This document shows, piece by piece, positions 24,023 to 36,227 of a stretch of 64,000 nt of DNA (positions are counted from its first letter, which is position 1; each line of letters begins with the position of its first letter). Position numbers and translations under genes: made by a program. A model generated the notes under the pieces. The model was not told the DNA's origin. It saw only the letters and a list, made by a program, of their open reading frames with translations, and made no database searches. This DNA comes from Carnegiea gigantea (taxonomy: Eukaryota; Streptophyta; Magnoliopsida; Caryophyllales; Cactaceae), in contig JAKOGI010000111.1 in NCBI GenBank assembly GCA_029747015.1, positions 342,501 to 406,500 on the forward strand. Direction: 5' to 3'.

Positions 24023-25155
24023 AAAGGTTTTAAGGGCCACTGTAAGCTATCAAGTATTTATGAGTTAGCTATCAAAGTATGTATGTGTTATATTGGATCA
24101 GTTAAATGAGTTGTTGACTATAAGTTCATATGTATGGGCATATATGGAGGAACCATTTCCATTTGGGTGACTCAATCATTTGATAATATCCTGGGATTCA
24201 AGCATTAGTCAAGTGGAGTGTGGAGCCATTTGGGTCACATGTTAGTGAGGCATGCTCTCACTTATCTAGGAGTTTTATTGTATATTTCATTTTTCTTATT
24301 TGTTTAAATTTTTGCAATCGTGCACTCTAAGTGTGTGACCCGTTTAGTTATGAATTCCGGTGTGTAACCGTTGAGTTTTGAAGTGCTTCTCTCCATTTCA
24401 GGTATCTATTGTAAGGCTTTAAGTCTGGATTTTAGTCTATTTTTAGGCAGAACATTGTCTGTTTTACCATAGAATTTGAGAGTCTTATTGATGTGTTTTA
24501 ATATATAGTTGAAACCAGATGTGAGGATGTCATTTACAACTTCTTAAGGGATTAATACATTATCAAGTTAGATGTAAACCTCTAGATGAGGAAATGCCTT
24601 GTAGGACAATATCTTTGAGGTGAACCAGTATGAGATGAACACTATAATGAGGGCCTATGTATGGTGATAACAATTAGTAGCTTACGTGTGCTACTTGGCA
24701 TTATATGTGTAGTACAAGTGAGATTAAGCTCTCATGTATAGGAATTATTTGGTCTTGACACTAAGACCTTACCTCATCAATGCTCTCATTACTTCCTGTC
24801 ATTGACTTATTTCTGCCTTAATTACCTTGAATTGTTTAAAGGCATCATTTCTTTGTCACTAACATTCTCTTGATTTGTAATAGAGTGTTTATGAAAAAAA
24901 AACTCATATGTGGTCTGTGGGGAGTCCTTTAAACACATCTGAGCAACCTTTCTTATAGGAGATTCAAACCCTAACAATCTTAAGCGTTTAATTTTCTGTT
25001 TCAATAATGGAGCCTATAACAAAATGTTCATGTTTCCATAGCACTATCATGTCATGTTGGCATAGCACTCTATGACCGTGACGGCATGTTGTTACTCAAG
25101 TTATTTTGATAATCATTTCTTCACTACTACAGCCTATCTTGTTAATGATAAATAA

Positions 25156-26407
25156 CGATTTGTGCTATTTTCATCTGCCAGCAGTTTTGAAGTTTATATG
25201 CCTACCCAAGACTTCCATTTACTGCAAAATGTGTTATTGATGGATATCATCATGTTCAGTCATAAGACTGACTTGTTCATCTTGATGTATTGTCCTTTCA
25301 AACACCAGATGAATAAAATTTCCCTTCTGGTACTGTGAACCTTTATCTTCGTCATTTTACTCACATACGAATACCGTATGACTTTTCAAAAGCCGCTTTG
25401 GTAATCTATTACATTTCTTCACCTTCATTACTAATACTCCCTCTCAACTTCACAACATCGTTCAGTTACTTTGCTATCATAACCATCATAAATAAACTGC
25501 ATGTCTTGTATATGTAGGACATTTATATGGCTCTCTTTCATTGCGAATCTTCATGCCTTCACTCATTCTGCTTACATGCCTGTCATTTATAATCAATAAA
25601 GAAATATCTTTGCAAGAGTTCATGGTGTGGTTGCACCTCTTTACAATTTATATCATCCCCCTGTCTTTTAAATTTACTGAGACCAGTAAGCAGTTGAATG
25701 TGTTATCTTTTATAAATATGCCTCTATTAGTATTGCTGGAAACATATTCATTGGGTATTCAATCCAGTTTGATTGATAGACCTTGTTGTCATTATGGGGA
25801 TGAACTGATTGTGTACTTATAGAAGATGACTTGTAAAGATCTTAAGGCTAGCTTGAGAAATGTGGAAAGACTAGACGTGTGTTTCGATGGACTGAGAGAA
25901 GAAAACCCCTATTTCCGCCATAGTTGCACTGTGCAAGTAAGTAAGTTATCGTGTCAGTAATGCATTGAATGTTACTGATATGCCAACCACACTCGGTATA
26001 TACATATCCATAATTACAGTTTGTGAATTTAGAGATGTTTCATCTGAGGACTTTCAGAACTGTATTCCCCTAAGAAATATTGATTTTCAGATCAACCTAA
26101 TTCTAAGTGCTCAATATATTTTCAAAGCTGCTATCATATGACCCCCAGCTGACTTCAAAGAACCAAAGATTCAGCAAGATGAGTTGTCATAGAAGAAAGT
26201 TATTTGACCAAGTGTGTCACTGCGGGAAACCCTAGTTTTATATGTGTGAAGAAGGAAGACAGAACCTTATAGTTATGTACTACGTACAGAGAGTTAAATA
26301 AGATCATTATCAAAAATAAGTGCCCTATAAGTTGAATAAATGATTTATGGGATTAACTGCCAACAACAGAAGTCTTTTCTAGGAATGATTTGAGGTCCGG
26401 ATATCAT
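25156..26407 (+). pseudogene. pol: Protease-reverse transcriptase relic, unit A
   Basis: Broken frames spell a gypsy pol order. LVVIMGMN-stop near 25780-25812 stands for the protease LGMDWL motif, with Trp to stop. CEFRDVSSEDFQ then resembles the conserved CEFPDVFPEDLPG linker, followed by IDFQINLI and an RT start with PADFKELKIQQDEL. Next come a CVKKE-type match to FVKKKDG, a YRELNK relic, and NDLRSGYH near 26380-26407, where RT homology ends. This copy keeps CAA (Gln) where the other units have TAA in KIQ(Q/stop)DEL. About 1.1 kb between the PBS and this block, where gag should be, shows no readable gag. About 1 kb after it shows no RNase H. Confidence 0.7.
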
Positions 26408-26956
26408 GCCTAAACCATGCAACCATAGTTTATCTTTTGCAAGAATGCCCTTTTATAGTAATTCTTGAAATTGTTTGCTTATCTCATCTTCAAAACTTAA
26501 TGCTATCCAATATTGTTTAATCTTCCTTGCATTTCAACCCGATATTTCCTATTAGCGTGATCTTCCATGTCTTTGCAAACCCATTGTTAAATGTGCAATA
26601 CATTTTTATTCGACCTTATATGGTTGTTAGCGTCCAGTGCTCTTGACCTTCACCATCTTTACGTCATGATTATGAGTTGTAGTCCATTCCATTGAGAGCT
26701 GATTCACACATCTGCCTGACATCTCATTCATTCATAATGATAAGCTCGTATAACTTGTTCTAAATTCATAACGTAATTCAACTCTCATTGGTGTGGGTGA
26801 TTGCGATTGTCATAATCCCCTTCCTCTCTTTATTTTGAACTTCAACTCCCACACATATATCTTATATTTTGATAAATAAACTTCTGCGTTCCCTATTTAA
26901 TCTTATTATTGTACTCTAATTGGCTTCATATGAGTAAAGGCATGTTCCTATTATAC

Positions 26957-27120
26957 CTTGCTCAATCTAGTTATCTATCCGTTGGCACTTTGCTCGTTCA
27001 ATCCATTTATCTATCCATTACACTTTGCTTGTCTAATCTATTTGTCTATCTATTGCACTTTGTTTATCCAATCTATCTATCTATATATTGCACATTGCTT
27101 GTCCCATTTATCTATTGTGC
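26957..27120. repeat. 35-bp minisatellite, unit A
   Basis: About 4.5 copies of a 35-bp unit of the type TTTGCTTGTCCAATCTATTT + GTCTATCTATTGCAC, lying where RNase H/integrase should be. The unit is not a multiple of three, so ORFs across it are not coding. Confidence 0.85.
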
Positions 27121-27458
27121 TTATCTTGTTGCTTGTGGCTATAAAGTCACCTGGTTGAAGCTCCATTGCTTGTCATCTTGTTTCCAATTCATCAGTTAAA
27201 TCCGAGTATAGCCGGGTCATCTTTCTCCTTAGTTGATTATTTGTTGGACCCCTTATGATCCATATTTATAAACCACAATTTTTGTGGCATTATATTTTAG
27301 AATTCATGATACACTTATGGTTATCTTTATTCTAACCACCCCATGATAATATCTCCTTTATTTGCCTTTTCTAATCTCATTATTCATTTCTTTTGTATGC
27401 AATGATTCACTTAGCTAAGAATTTCATCACTCTCATCCTTGACCATAGTTATTTCATT

Positions 27459-28229
27459 GCCCATTATCGACCGGGAGCAGATCCTTGAGTAGTCTGATGA
27501 GAGAAGATTATGTGATGCATTAAGAATATCAGAGGAGGCCATTTTGATAAGGGCATAATCTCAAGCACTGTCTAATTATATTGGAGTGAGCCAGAAGAAA
27601 AATTGAGTATGAGGTTAGAGCTAACCCAAGCAAACATTAAGAGGGAAAATTCAAGTGCATGTTGAGGTGATACAAGGTCGATAAAAGAGTTGTGCTGGCA
27701 AAACAAAGAAATCACCAAAGTCTCATATGGGTTATGAAGTATTTCAAAAGGCTTTTCTAGTCAAGGTAATAAGGGACCGACTATCCAAAGACAATTAGGG
27801 ACTAGTTACATGGGGCTTCAAGATTCATTGAAAGGTTAAATCCTATAGCTTGTTGACTGTACCTACCGGTTGAATCCGAACACATATATAACGTGTTTTG
27901 TAGCTCGTAGTAGTATCAGAGTACTTATCAGGGTATACAATAGTTTCCATTAGTGGACAAGGTGATGAACCAGTAGTGAGCACCTCCTCACTAGTAACAA
28001 AGTTCTTTTCTTTCAAAGAGAATATTAATTTTGAATCAAAGTAATTAAGCCAGTGAAGTCATTGAGGATCTAGATACTTGATCGCAGGATTAAGCAGCTA
28101 CGCACTTTGGACTAATCATACCTCTTTGGAGGGAAGTAATGGAAACCAACTATTGATATTTGAGGCAGCTTTGCATACATGAAAAAGCTTCATAAGTTTC
28201 AAGGACGAAACTCTTTAAGGGGGTAAGGC
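27459..28229 (+). pseudogene. pol: Integrase C-terminal tail relic and PPT, unit A
   Basis: Segments GYEVFQKAFLVKV (for GDxVFLKVSP), IERLNPIA-like (for ERVGPVAYRL) and KQLRTLWTNHTSLEGSNGN (for LVKVLWxNHxxEEATWE) appear in shifting frames. AAGGACGAAACTCTTTAAGG then gives the pol end, and the purine tract GGGGGTAAGG precedes LTR B. Frameshifts and stops are numerous. Confidence 0.65.
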
Positions 28230-28658
28230 TGTAATAACCCACCCCTAACCTATATTTATGTATTTAAATTATATTTATTTATTTAATCAATCATGTTTAT
28301 TCATTTAATTAATCATGTTTATTGATTTAATTGGTCATGGTTATTTATTTAATCAAATTATGTTTATTAATTCAATTACACCCAATTTATTTATCGAGCG
28401 AATTCCATTATGTTATTTAAAATTTTCCGCTTTCATTTATCGTATTTAATCATTCTGATTGGGAGATATTTCATTTGAGTCCCATTTGCAATTCAAGTTT
28501 CATTGATTATAAATTTTAGTTTTGTAGATTGGTTAAATATCGGACGAATCGATAGTAGGCCTCGATAATTATGGTTTAAGAAATTATTATTATTGTTGTT
28601 GTTGTTCTTCTTCTTCTTCTTCTTCTTCTTATTATTATTCTTATTATTCTTATTATTC

Positions 28659-28720
<62 letters not shown>

Positions 28721-31648
28721 ATAACCTTGCAAAAATTTAACTTCAAGCTACGAAAATTCAATCGCATACGGTTTACTTTCCTTCTCGGGCCCAAACCGTA
28801 CAAGCCTAATTTAGGCCCAGTAAGTTACCACTTGTTTTACTTAGTTAATTACCATCTTTATGCCTAATTAGTAATTAGTAAAAGCTTCTTTTGGAGGGTG
28901 AATATAAGCCAAGTATGAGAGATGAATCATCAAGACAACTTCAAGCAAACTCAACCACACACACATCTCTCTCTCTTTCTTCTTTCTCTAGCCACGGCCC
29001 CCCCTCCAGTTGCTGCCCTGGTGTGTTCCGGCCACCAGTCAGCCACTACTTGGTTGCCCAGCACCACCCCTGGTCTTCCTCTTGTCATGGCAGTCCCCTC
29101 CCCTGCCCAAGCACAGCCCCAACTTTTTCATTCAAGCATCTAAGTGAGGTAACCTTAACCTCAACCCACGAATTTTTTTTTGAGTTTTATTGATTGTTTG
29201 AGTATAGCTTATGTTTATATGAACCAAGTGATAGTTGTTTTGCAATTTTTATTGAGTTTAGGGATATCTACAGTTGTGGATGATGAATAGAAAGTGTGAT
29301 CAAATGAGTTGAATCATGCAAGTTGAATCCAAGCTTGTTTGTTTTATTTGTTATGATTTTGATATGGGTTATGTACATGAGGCCTTAGGTGATCTTTTTA
29401 TATCTGATTGTGGTGATTTGGAATGATTTCAACTGAGAATTTATGTGAAAAAGGAAGAGAAAACTAAAACAGTGAAGGTTGAAAATTTTAGAAAAATAGG
29501 ACAGATTTCGGGATTAAACTAGTAATGATCAGCCCATGAGAAAATTATGGTTTTTTGTGGATAGATGGTTCAATATGTTAGCTTTCAAATGGCTTTTGAA
29601 TCGCCTTAATCCGAGGCTTGTGGAGACAGTTGTGGTCGTTTTACCAAAACTGTGCAGAATAGACCAAAACTGACACACTTGTGTTTTAGCCCTATTTTAG
29701 GAACCCTATTGTAGGAATCATATTTTGTATTGTAAATGAAAGTTTTTTGGGACTTCTTCTCTTTTCATATTGGGGTTTTAGGTCTCCATTTGAGGTCAAC
29801 GGTGAAAGTTATGAAATTTTGAAGTGAACTAACCTGCTTTGGTGCAATTGAGCTGTTATTGCAATTTCTGTGCAGCGTATACTTGGAGGAAAATTCTAAA
29901 AATATTGCTGTGGATTTTCCATATTATTTTTGAATTTCGTATAAGATTTCATAAATTTTGGTTGAGGATTTTGAGTTCGGTGATTTTTGGAAGCATTTTG
30001 AGTAATTGTGTAAAGAGCAATAATAAAGATTGAGTGAGATTGACCATGCACTCATTTTGTGTATTTTGGGCCAAGCAAGTTTATGTAAGAGGGAGCTTGT
30101 TTATGAGCTTTGAATCAATTATGGATTTTACAAAGGAGATACCACATTTAGTGAGCTTAATAACCTCTATTGAGTTCAATGATTCATTTAAAAGGGTGGA
30201 ATTCTTTATCTAATGGATTTATGAATAAAATATGAGAAGTGGGAAGAGTTGTTACTCAGAAACCATATTTATAAACCAAGTCATTGTAGTTTATGCTATT
30301 TTAAACCAAGATATATCTCTCTTAACCTTAAACCTTTATTACTTACTCAATTCAGAATGTATCAAATGTAGTTATCAAGTCAATCTAGTGTACTCGTTGT
30401 TATCTTGAACTAAGCTATACGTCAGCGAGTCCTAAACCCGTATCAGCAACTTATTTCAGAAAAGGCCTACACCACCCTCCCATTTGTCATCATCAAGGCC
30501 TTTTCTTTTGTAATCTTATTTATCTCATTGTGGTCTATTTAAAATTTTATTTACTTTATATCAGATTTAATTACTTTCATTAATTCAGTTTTGAAGTTAT
30601 ATTGAAATACCCAAGTTATGTGTACCATTTAATTACTCAATTTCAGTTACACATACTTTTACTTACTTAATTATGTAAGTAAAGATCATTTACTGACTAC
30701 ACATACTTACGATGACAATTATGAAACAGAGTTGAGGCCTAGTTACTGTTCCCCGTTATGCACAAGTGTTATCAAGTCAGAACATATTTATCAAGTTAGA
30801 TGACATTTATGAAATAGTTGACTTGTATCAAGTCAGATGACATTTTTATAGACTCAAGGTATGTCCATTGCCTGCATTTTCAGAAAGCAGAACATGTTTA
30901 TCAAGTTACAACTCTTAATGAGTTTATCAATGAATCAGTTTCTACAGTGATTTTCTATTTAACTTCTGACCCCGTCAGTTACCATCCATAGGGCGTCAGC
31001 CTACCATTTTTCCGCGCGGCTTCAGGTCAACTTGTGATCGGATTGACAAGTGTACACCTATGTATAGATCATATCATTGTAAGGGGTTCACATCTAGATA
31101 ATAATGAGCAATTCAGTTTCATATTGCTTTCATTTTCATTGTTATTGCGAACTAAATGAATTACAAAAGCGGGTACCCATCAACAGTGCTTCAATGCTTA
31201 TTTTACAATGTAGGAACGTATGTACTGAGTTTTTGCTCACATTTTCGAGTTGTTTTCATGTTTTCTATTTTAGGTGATGAAGTATCGCATGTTTCTCCTT
31301 TTAGCAAGCCCTTTTGGAAGTCATCAGATGCTCACGGTGGATTCAGCATAGCATAAATGTTGGGATCGACCTCAGGGTCAAGTTGGGTCTATGTTAATAT
31401 ACTTGTGTAGTGTGAAGTGCCAGTTAGCACATGATATGATTAAGTCGATGGTATTGAAGTTAAACTATTATGGAGTTTGATCTTGAAGTACTTCAGTTTA
31501 ATAGATTTTGTGATTCTGAACGTGAATTCAAGATTAAATGGTTTCAGTGAGCCTTGTTCGTATCAGGACTGTTATAGCGCCTTCTATTATTAAGTCTTCT
31601 ATTGTAATTTTTCATAAATCATGTCATTAGCAATTTTGGGGCATTATA
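28230..31648 (+). repeat. LTR B (3419 bp)
   Basis: Starts TGTAATAACCCACCC, ends GCATTATA. TATA-like AATATAAG at 28901-28908. Serves as 3' LTR of unit A and 5' LTR of unit B. Confidence 0.85.
28583..28720. repeat. Compound TTA/TTG/TTC microsatellite in LTR B
   Basis: Longest and most mixed version of the LTR microsatellite (TTA, then GTT, then CTT, then TTA). The poly-Asn/Ile/Lys ORFs on the other strand are its translations. Confidence 0.95.
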
Positions 31649-31652
31649 AATT

Positions 31653-31664
31653 TGGTATCAGAGC
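31653..31664 (+). other. Primer-binding site, unit B
   Basis: Canonical TGGTATCAGAGC, complementary to the 3' end of plant initiator tRNA-Met, just after LTR B. Confidence 0.85.
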
Positions 31665-32754
31665 TAAGGTTTTAAGGGCCACTGTAAGCTATTAAGTATT
31701 TATGAGTTGGCTATCAAGGTATGTATGTGTTATATTGGACCAGTTAAATGAGTTGTTAACTATAAGTTCATATGTATGGGCATATAGGGAGGAACCATTT
31801 CTATTTGGGTAACTTAATCATTTGGTAATATCTTGAGATTCAGGCATTACCAAAGTGGAGTGCGGAACCATTTGGGTCACCTGTTAGTGAGGCTTGCTCT
31901 CATTTATCTGAGAGATGTATTGTATGTTTCATTTTTCTTATTTGTTTTAATTTTTGCAAAACCGTTGAGCTATTGAAGTGCTTCTCTCCATTTCAGGCAT
32001 CTATTGTAAGGCTTTAAGCCTGGGTTTTAGTCAGTTATTAGGCAAAACTCTATCCGTTTTACCCCAGAATTTGAGAGTCTTATTGAGGTGTGTTAATATA
32101 TGGTTAAAACCCAATGTGGAGATGTCATTTGCAACTTTTAAAGGGATTAATATAGTATCAAGTTAGATGTAAACCTCTAGATGAGGAAATGCCTTGTGGG
32201 ATAATACCTTTAAGGTGAACCAGTATGAGATGAATACTATAATGAGGGCCTATGTATGGTGATAACAAGTAGTAGCTTAAGGTGTGCTACTTGGCATTAT
32301 ATGTGTAGTACAAGTAAGATTAAGCTCTCACGTATAGGAATTATTTGGCCTTGACAATAAGACCTTACCTCATCAATGCTCTCATTACTTCCTGTCATTG
32401 ACTTATTTCTGCCCTAGCTATCTTGAATTGTTTAGAGGTATCATTTCTTTGTCCCTAACATTCTCTTTATTTGTAATGGAGTGTTCATGAAAAAAAAAAA
32501 AAATCTTATATGTGGCCTGTGGGGAGTCCTTTAAACACATCTGAGCAACCTTTCTTATAGGCGATTCAAACCCTGACAATTATAATCGTTTAATTCTCTG
32601 TTTTCATAATGGAGCCTACAATATAATTTTAGTGTTTCTATAGCACCGTAACGTCATGTTAGCATTATACTCTATGATCGTGATGGCATGTCGTTACTCA
32701 AGTTATTTTGATAGTCCTTTCTTCACTAGTACAACCTATCTTATTAATGATAGA

Positions 32755-34010
32755 CAACGATTTGTGCTATTTTCATCTGTCAGCAGTTTTGAAGCTTGTA
32801 TGCCTGCCCAAGAATTCTATTTACTGCAAAATATATTATTGATAGATGTCATCATATTTAGTCATATGACTGACTCCTTCATCTTGACGTATAGTCCTTT
32901 CAAACACCAGATGAATAAAATTTTCCTTCTGGTACTGTTGACCCTTATCTTCGTCATTTTACTTACATACGGATACTGTATGACTTTTCAAAAGCCGCTT
33001 TGTTAATTTGTTACATTTCTTCACCTTTATTACCAATACTCCCTCTCAACTTCATAACATCATTCAGTTACTTTACTATCATGACCATCATGAATAAACT
33101 GCATGTCTTGTATATGCAAGACATTTATATGCCTCTCTTTCCTTACTAATCTTCGTGCTTTCATTCATTCTGCTTACATGCTTGTCCTTTATAACCAATA
33201 AAGAAATATCTTTGCAAGAGTTTATAGTGTGGTTGCACCTCTTCATAATTTAGATGGTCGCCCTGTCTTTTAAATTTACTGAGACCAGTAAGCAGTTGAA
33301 TGTATTATCTTTCATAAATATGCCTCTATTAGTATTGCTAGAAGCATATTCATTAGGCATTCAATCTAGTTTGATTGGTAGATCTTGTTGTCATTATGGG
33401 GATGAACTGATTGTGTACTTATAGAAGATGACTTGTAAAGATCTTAAGGTTAGTTTGAGAAATGTGGAATGACTAGACATGTGTTTCCATGGGCCAAGAG
33501 AAGAAAACCACTATTTCTACCCTAATTGCACTGTGTAAGCAAGTAAGTTATCGTGCCAATAATGCATTGAATATTAGTAATATGCCAACCACACTCGGTA
33601 TATACATATCCATAATTACAATTTGTGAATTTAGAGATGGTTCCTCTGAAGACTTTCAGGACTGTTTTCCCCTAAGAAACAGTGATTTGCAGATCAACCT
33701 AATTCTAAGTGTTCAATCCATTTTGAGAGCCCCTATCATATGACCCCCAGCAGACTTCAAAGAACTAAAAATTCAGTAAGATGCGTTGTTATAGAAGGAA
33801 GTTACTTGACCAAGTGTGTCATTGTCGGAAACCCTAGTTTTATATGTGTGAAGAAGGAAGGCAGAATCTTATGGTTATGTACTGCACACAGAGAGCTGAA
33901 TATGATCATTATCAAAAATAAGTGCCCTATACCTTGAATAAATAATTTATGGGATTAACTGCCAACAACAGAAGTCTTTTCAAGGAATGATTTGAGGTCT
34001 GGATGTCACA
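32755..34010 (+). pseudogene. pol: Protease-reverse transcriptase relic, unit B
   Basis: Same block as in unit A. Here the open frame 33740-33937 still reads GNPSFICVKKEGRILWLC followed by HRELNMIIIKNKCPIP, close to the RT signature [32 protein letters not shown]. The linker reads ITICEFRDGSSEDFQDCF. A five-C run before GCAGACTTC shifts the frame between these parts, and KIQ is followed by TAA. RT again ends at about LRSGxH. Confidence 0.75.
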
Positions 34011-34559
34011 CCTAAATCATACAACCACAGTTCATCTTTTACAAGAATGCTGTTTTATAGTAATTCTTGAAATTGTTTGCTTTTCTTATCTTCAAAACTT
34101 AATACTATCCAATATTTTTAATCTCCCTTGCATTTCAACCTAATATTTCCTATTAGCGTGATCTTCCATGTCTTTGCAAACCTATTGTCAAATGTGCGAT
34201 ACATTTTTGTTCGGCCTTATATGGTTGTCAGCATTCCAGTGCTCTCGATGTTCACCATCTTTATGTCATGATCATAAGTTGTAGTCCATTCCATTGAGAG
34301 CCGATTCACACATATGCCTGACATCTCATTTATTCATAATGATAAGCTCATATAACTTGCTCTAAATTCATAAAGTAATTCAACTCTCATTAGTGTGGGT
34401 GATTGCGATTGTCATAATCCCCTTACTCTCTTTATTTTGAACTTTAACTCCCACACATATATCTTACATTCTGATAAATAAACTTCTGCATTCTCTATTT
34501 AATCTTATTATTGTACTCGAATTAGCTTCATATGAGTAAAGGCATGCTCTTATATTAGC

Positions 34560-34723
34560 TTGCTCAATCTATTTATCTATTCATTGACACTTTGCTCGTC
34601 CAATTCATTTATCTATCCATTATACTTTTTTTTGTCAAATCTATTTGTCTATCTATTGCACTTTGCTTATCTAATCTATCTATCTATTTATTGCACATTG
34701 TTTATCCCATCTATCTATTGTGC
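34560..34723. repeat. 35-bp minisatellite, unit B
   Basis: Same repeat and position as in unit A, about 4.5 copies, one containing a T-run (CTTTTTTTTGTC). Confidence 0.85.
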
Positions 34724-35060
34724 TTATTTGTTGCTTGTAGCTATAAAGTCACCTAGTTGAAGCTCCGTTGCTTGTCATCTTGTTTCCAATTCATCAGTTA
34801 AACCCCAGTATAACCGCGCCATCTTTCTCCTTAGTTGATTATTTATTGGATCCCTTATGATCCATATTTGTAAACCACAATTCTTATGGCATTATATTTC
34901 AGAGTTCATGATACACTTATAGTTATCTTTATTCTAACAACTCCATGATAATCTCTCCTTTATTTACCTTTCCTAGTCTCATTGTTCATTTCTTTTGTAT
35001 GCAATGATTCGCTTAGCTAAGAATTTCATCACTCTCATCCCAAACCATGGTTATTTCATT

Positions 35061-35831
35061 GCCCATTATTAACTGAGAGCAGATCCTTGAGTAGTCTGAT
35101 GAGGGAAGATCATGCAATGCATTAGAAATATTAGAGGAGGGCATTTTGATAAGGGCATAATCTCAAGGACGGTTTAATTATATTAGAGTGAGTCAGAAGA
35201 AACATTGAGTATGAGGTTAGATCTAACCCAAGCAAGCATTAAGGGGGGAAATTCAAGTGCATGTTGAGGTGATACAAGGTCGGTAAAAGAGTTGTGCTAG
35301 CAAAATAAAGAAATAACCGAAGTCTCAATTGGATTATGAAGTATTTCAAAAGGCTTTTCTAGTCAAGGAAGTAAGTGACCGACTATCCAAGGACAATTAG
35401 GGACTAGTTACATGGGGCCTTATGATTCATTGAAAGGTTAAATCCTGTAACTTGTTGACTGTACCTACCTGTTGAACCCGAACGCGTATATAACGTGTTT
35501 TATAACTCATAATAGTATCAGAGTACTTATCAGGATATACAATAGTTTCTATTAGTGGACAAGGTGATGAACCAGTAATGAGCACCTCCTCACTAGTAAT
35601 AAAATTCTTTTCCTTCAAAGAGAATATCAATTTTGAACCAAAGCAATTGAGCCAGTGAAGTCACTGAGGATCTATATACGCGATCGCAGGATTAAGTAGC
35701 TACGCACTTTGGGCTAATCATACCTCTTTGGAGGGAAGCAATAGAAACCAACTATTGATGTTTGAGGCAGCTTTGCATACGTGAAAAAGCTTCATAAGTT
35801 TCGAGGACGAAACTCTTTAAGGGGGTAAGGC
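35061..35831 (+). pseudogene. pol: Integrase tail relic and PPT, unit B
   Basis: Same broken integrase tail as in unit A; ends TCGAGGACGAAACTCTTTAA and GGGGGTAAGG before LTR C. Confidence 0.65.
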
Positions 35832-36185
35832 TGTAATAACCCGTCCCTAATCTATATTTATTTATTTAAATCATATTTATTTATTTAATTAAACATGTTT
35901 ATTCATTTAATTAATTATGTTTATTGATTTAATTGGTCATGGTTATTTATTTAATCAAATCATGTTTATTAATTCAATTACACCCAATTTATTTATCGAA
36001 CGAATTCCATTGTGTTATTTAAAATTTTCCACCTTCATTTATCGTATTTAATCATTCCGATTGGGAGATATTTCATTTAGGTCCTGTTTTGCAATTCAAG
36101 TTTCATTGATTATAAATTTCAGTTTTATTGATTGATTAAATATCGGATGAAACGATAACAGGCCTCAATAGTTATGGTTTAAGAA

Positions 36186-36227
<42 letters not shown>

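Noticed and set aside
28493..28803. Minus-strand ORFs rich in Asn, Ile, Lys and Arg
   Set aside because: They are translations of the TTA/TTC microsatellite in LTR B in different frames.
28891..29193. Leader ORF in the LTRs (starts MNHQDNFKQ; also 55957-56178 and 63623-63925)
   Set aside because: Frame and length differ between LTR copies, and LTR D has lost the ATG, so there is no sign of coding constraint. It is more likely untranslated LTR leader.
33740..33937. Stand-alone 65-residue gene
   Set aside because: It is an open remnant of the RT domain of unit B, matching the VKKKDG and YRELNK region.
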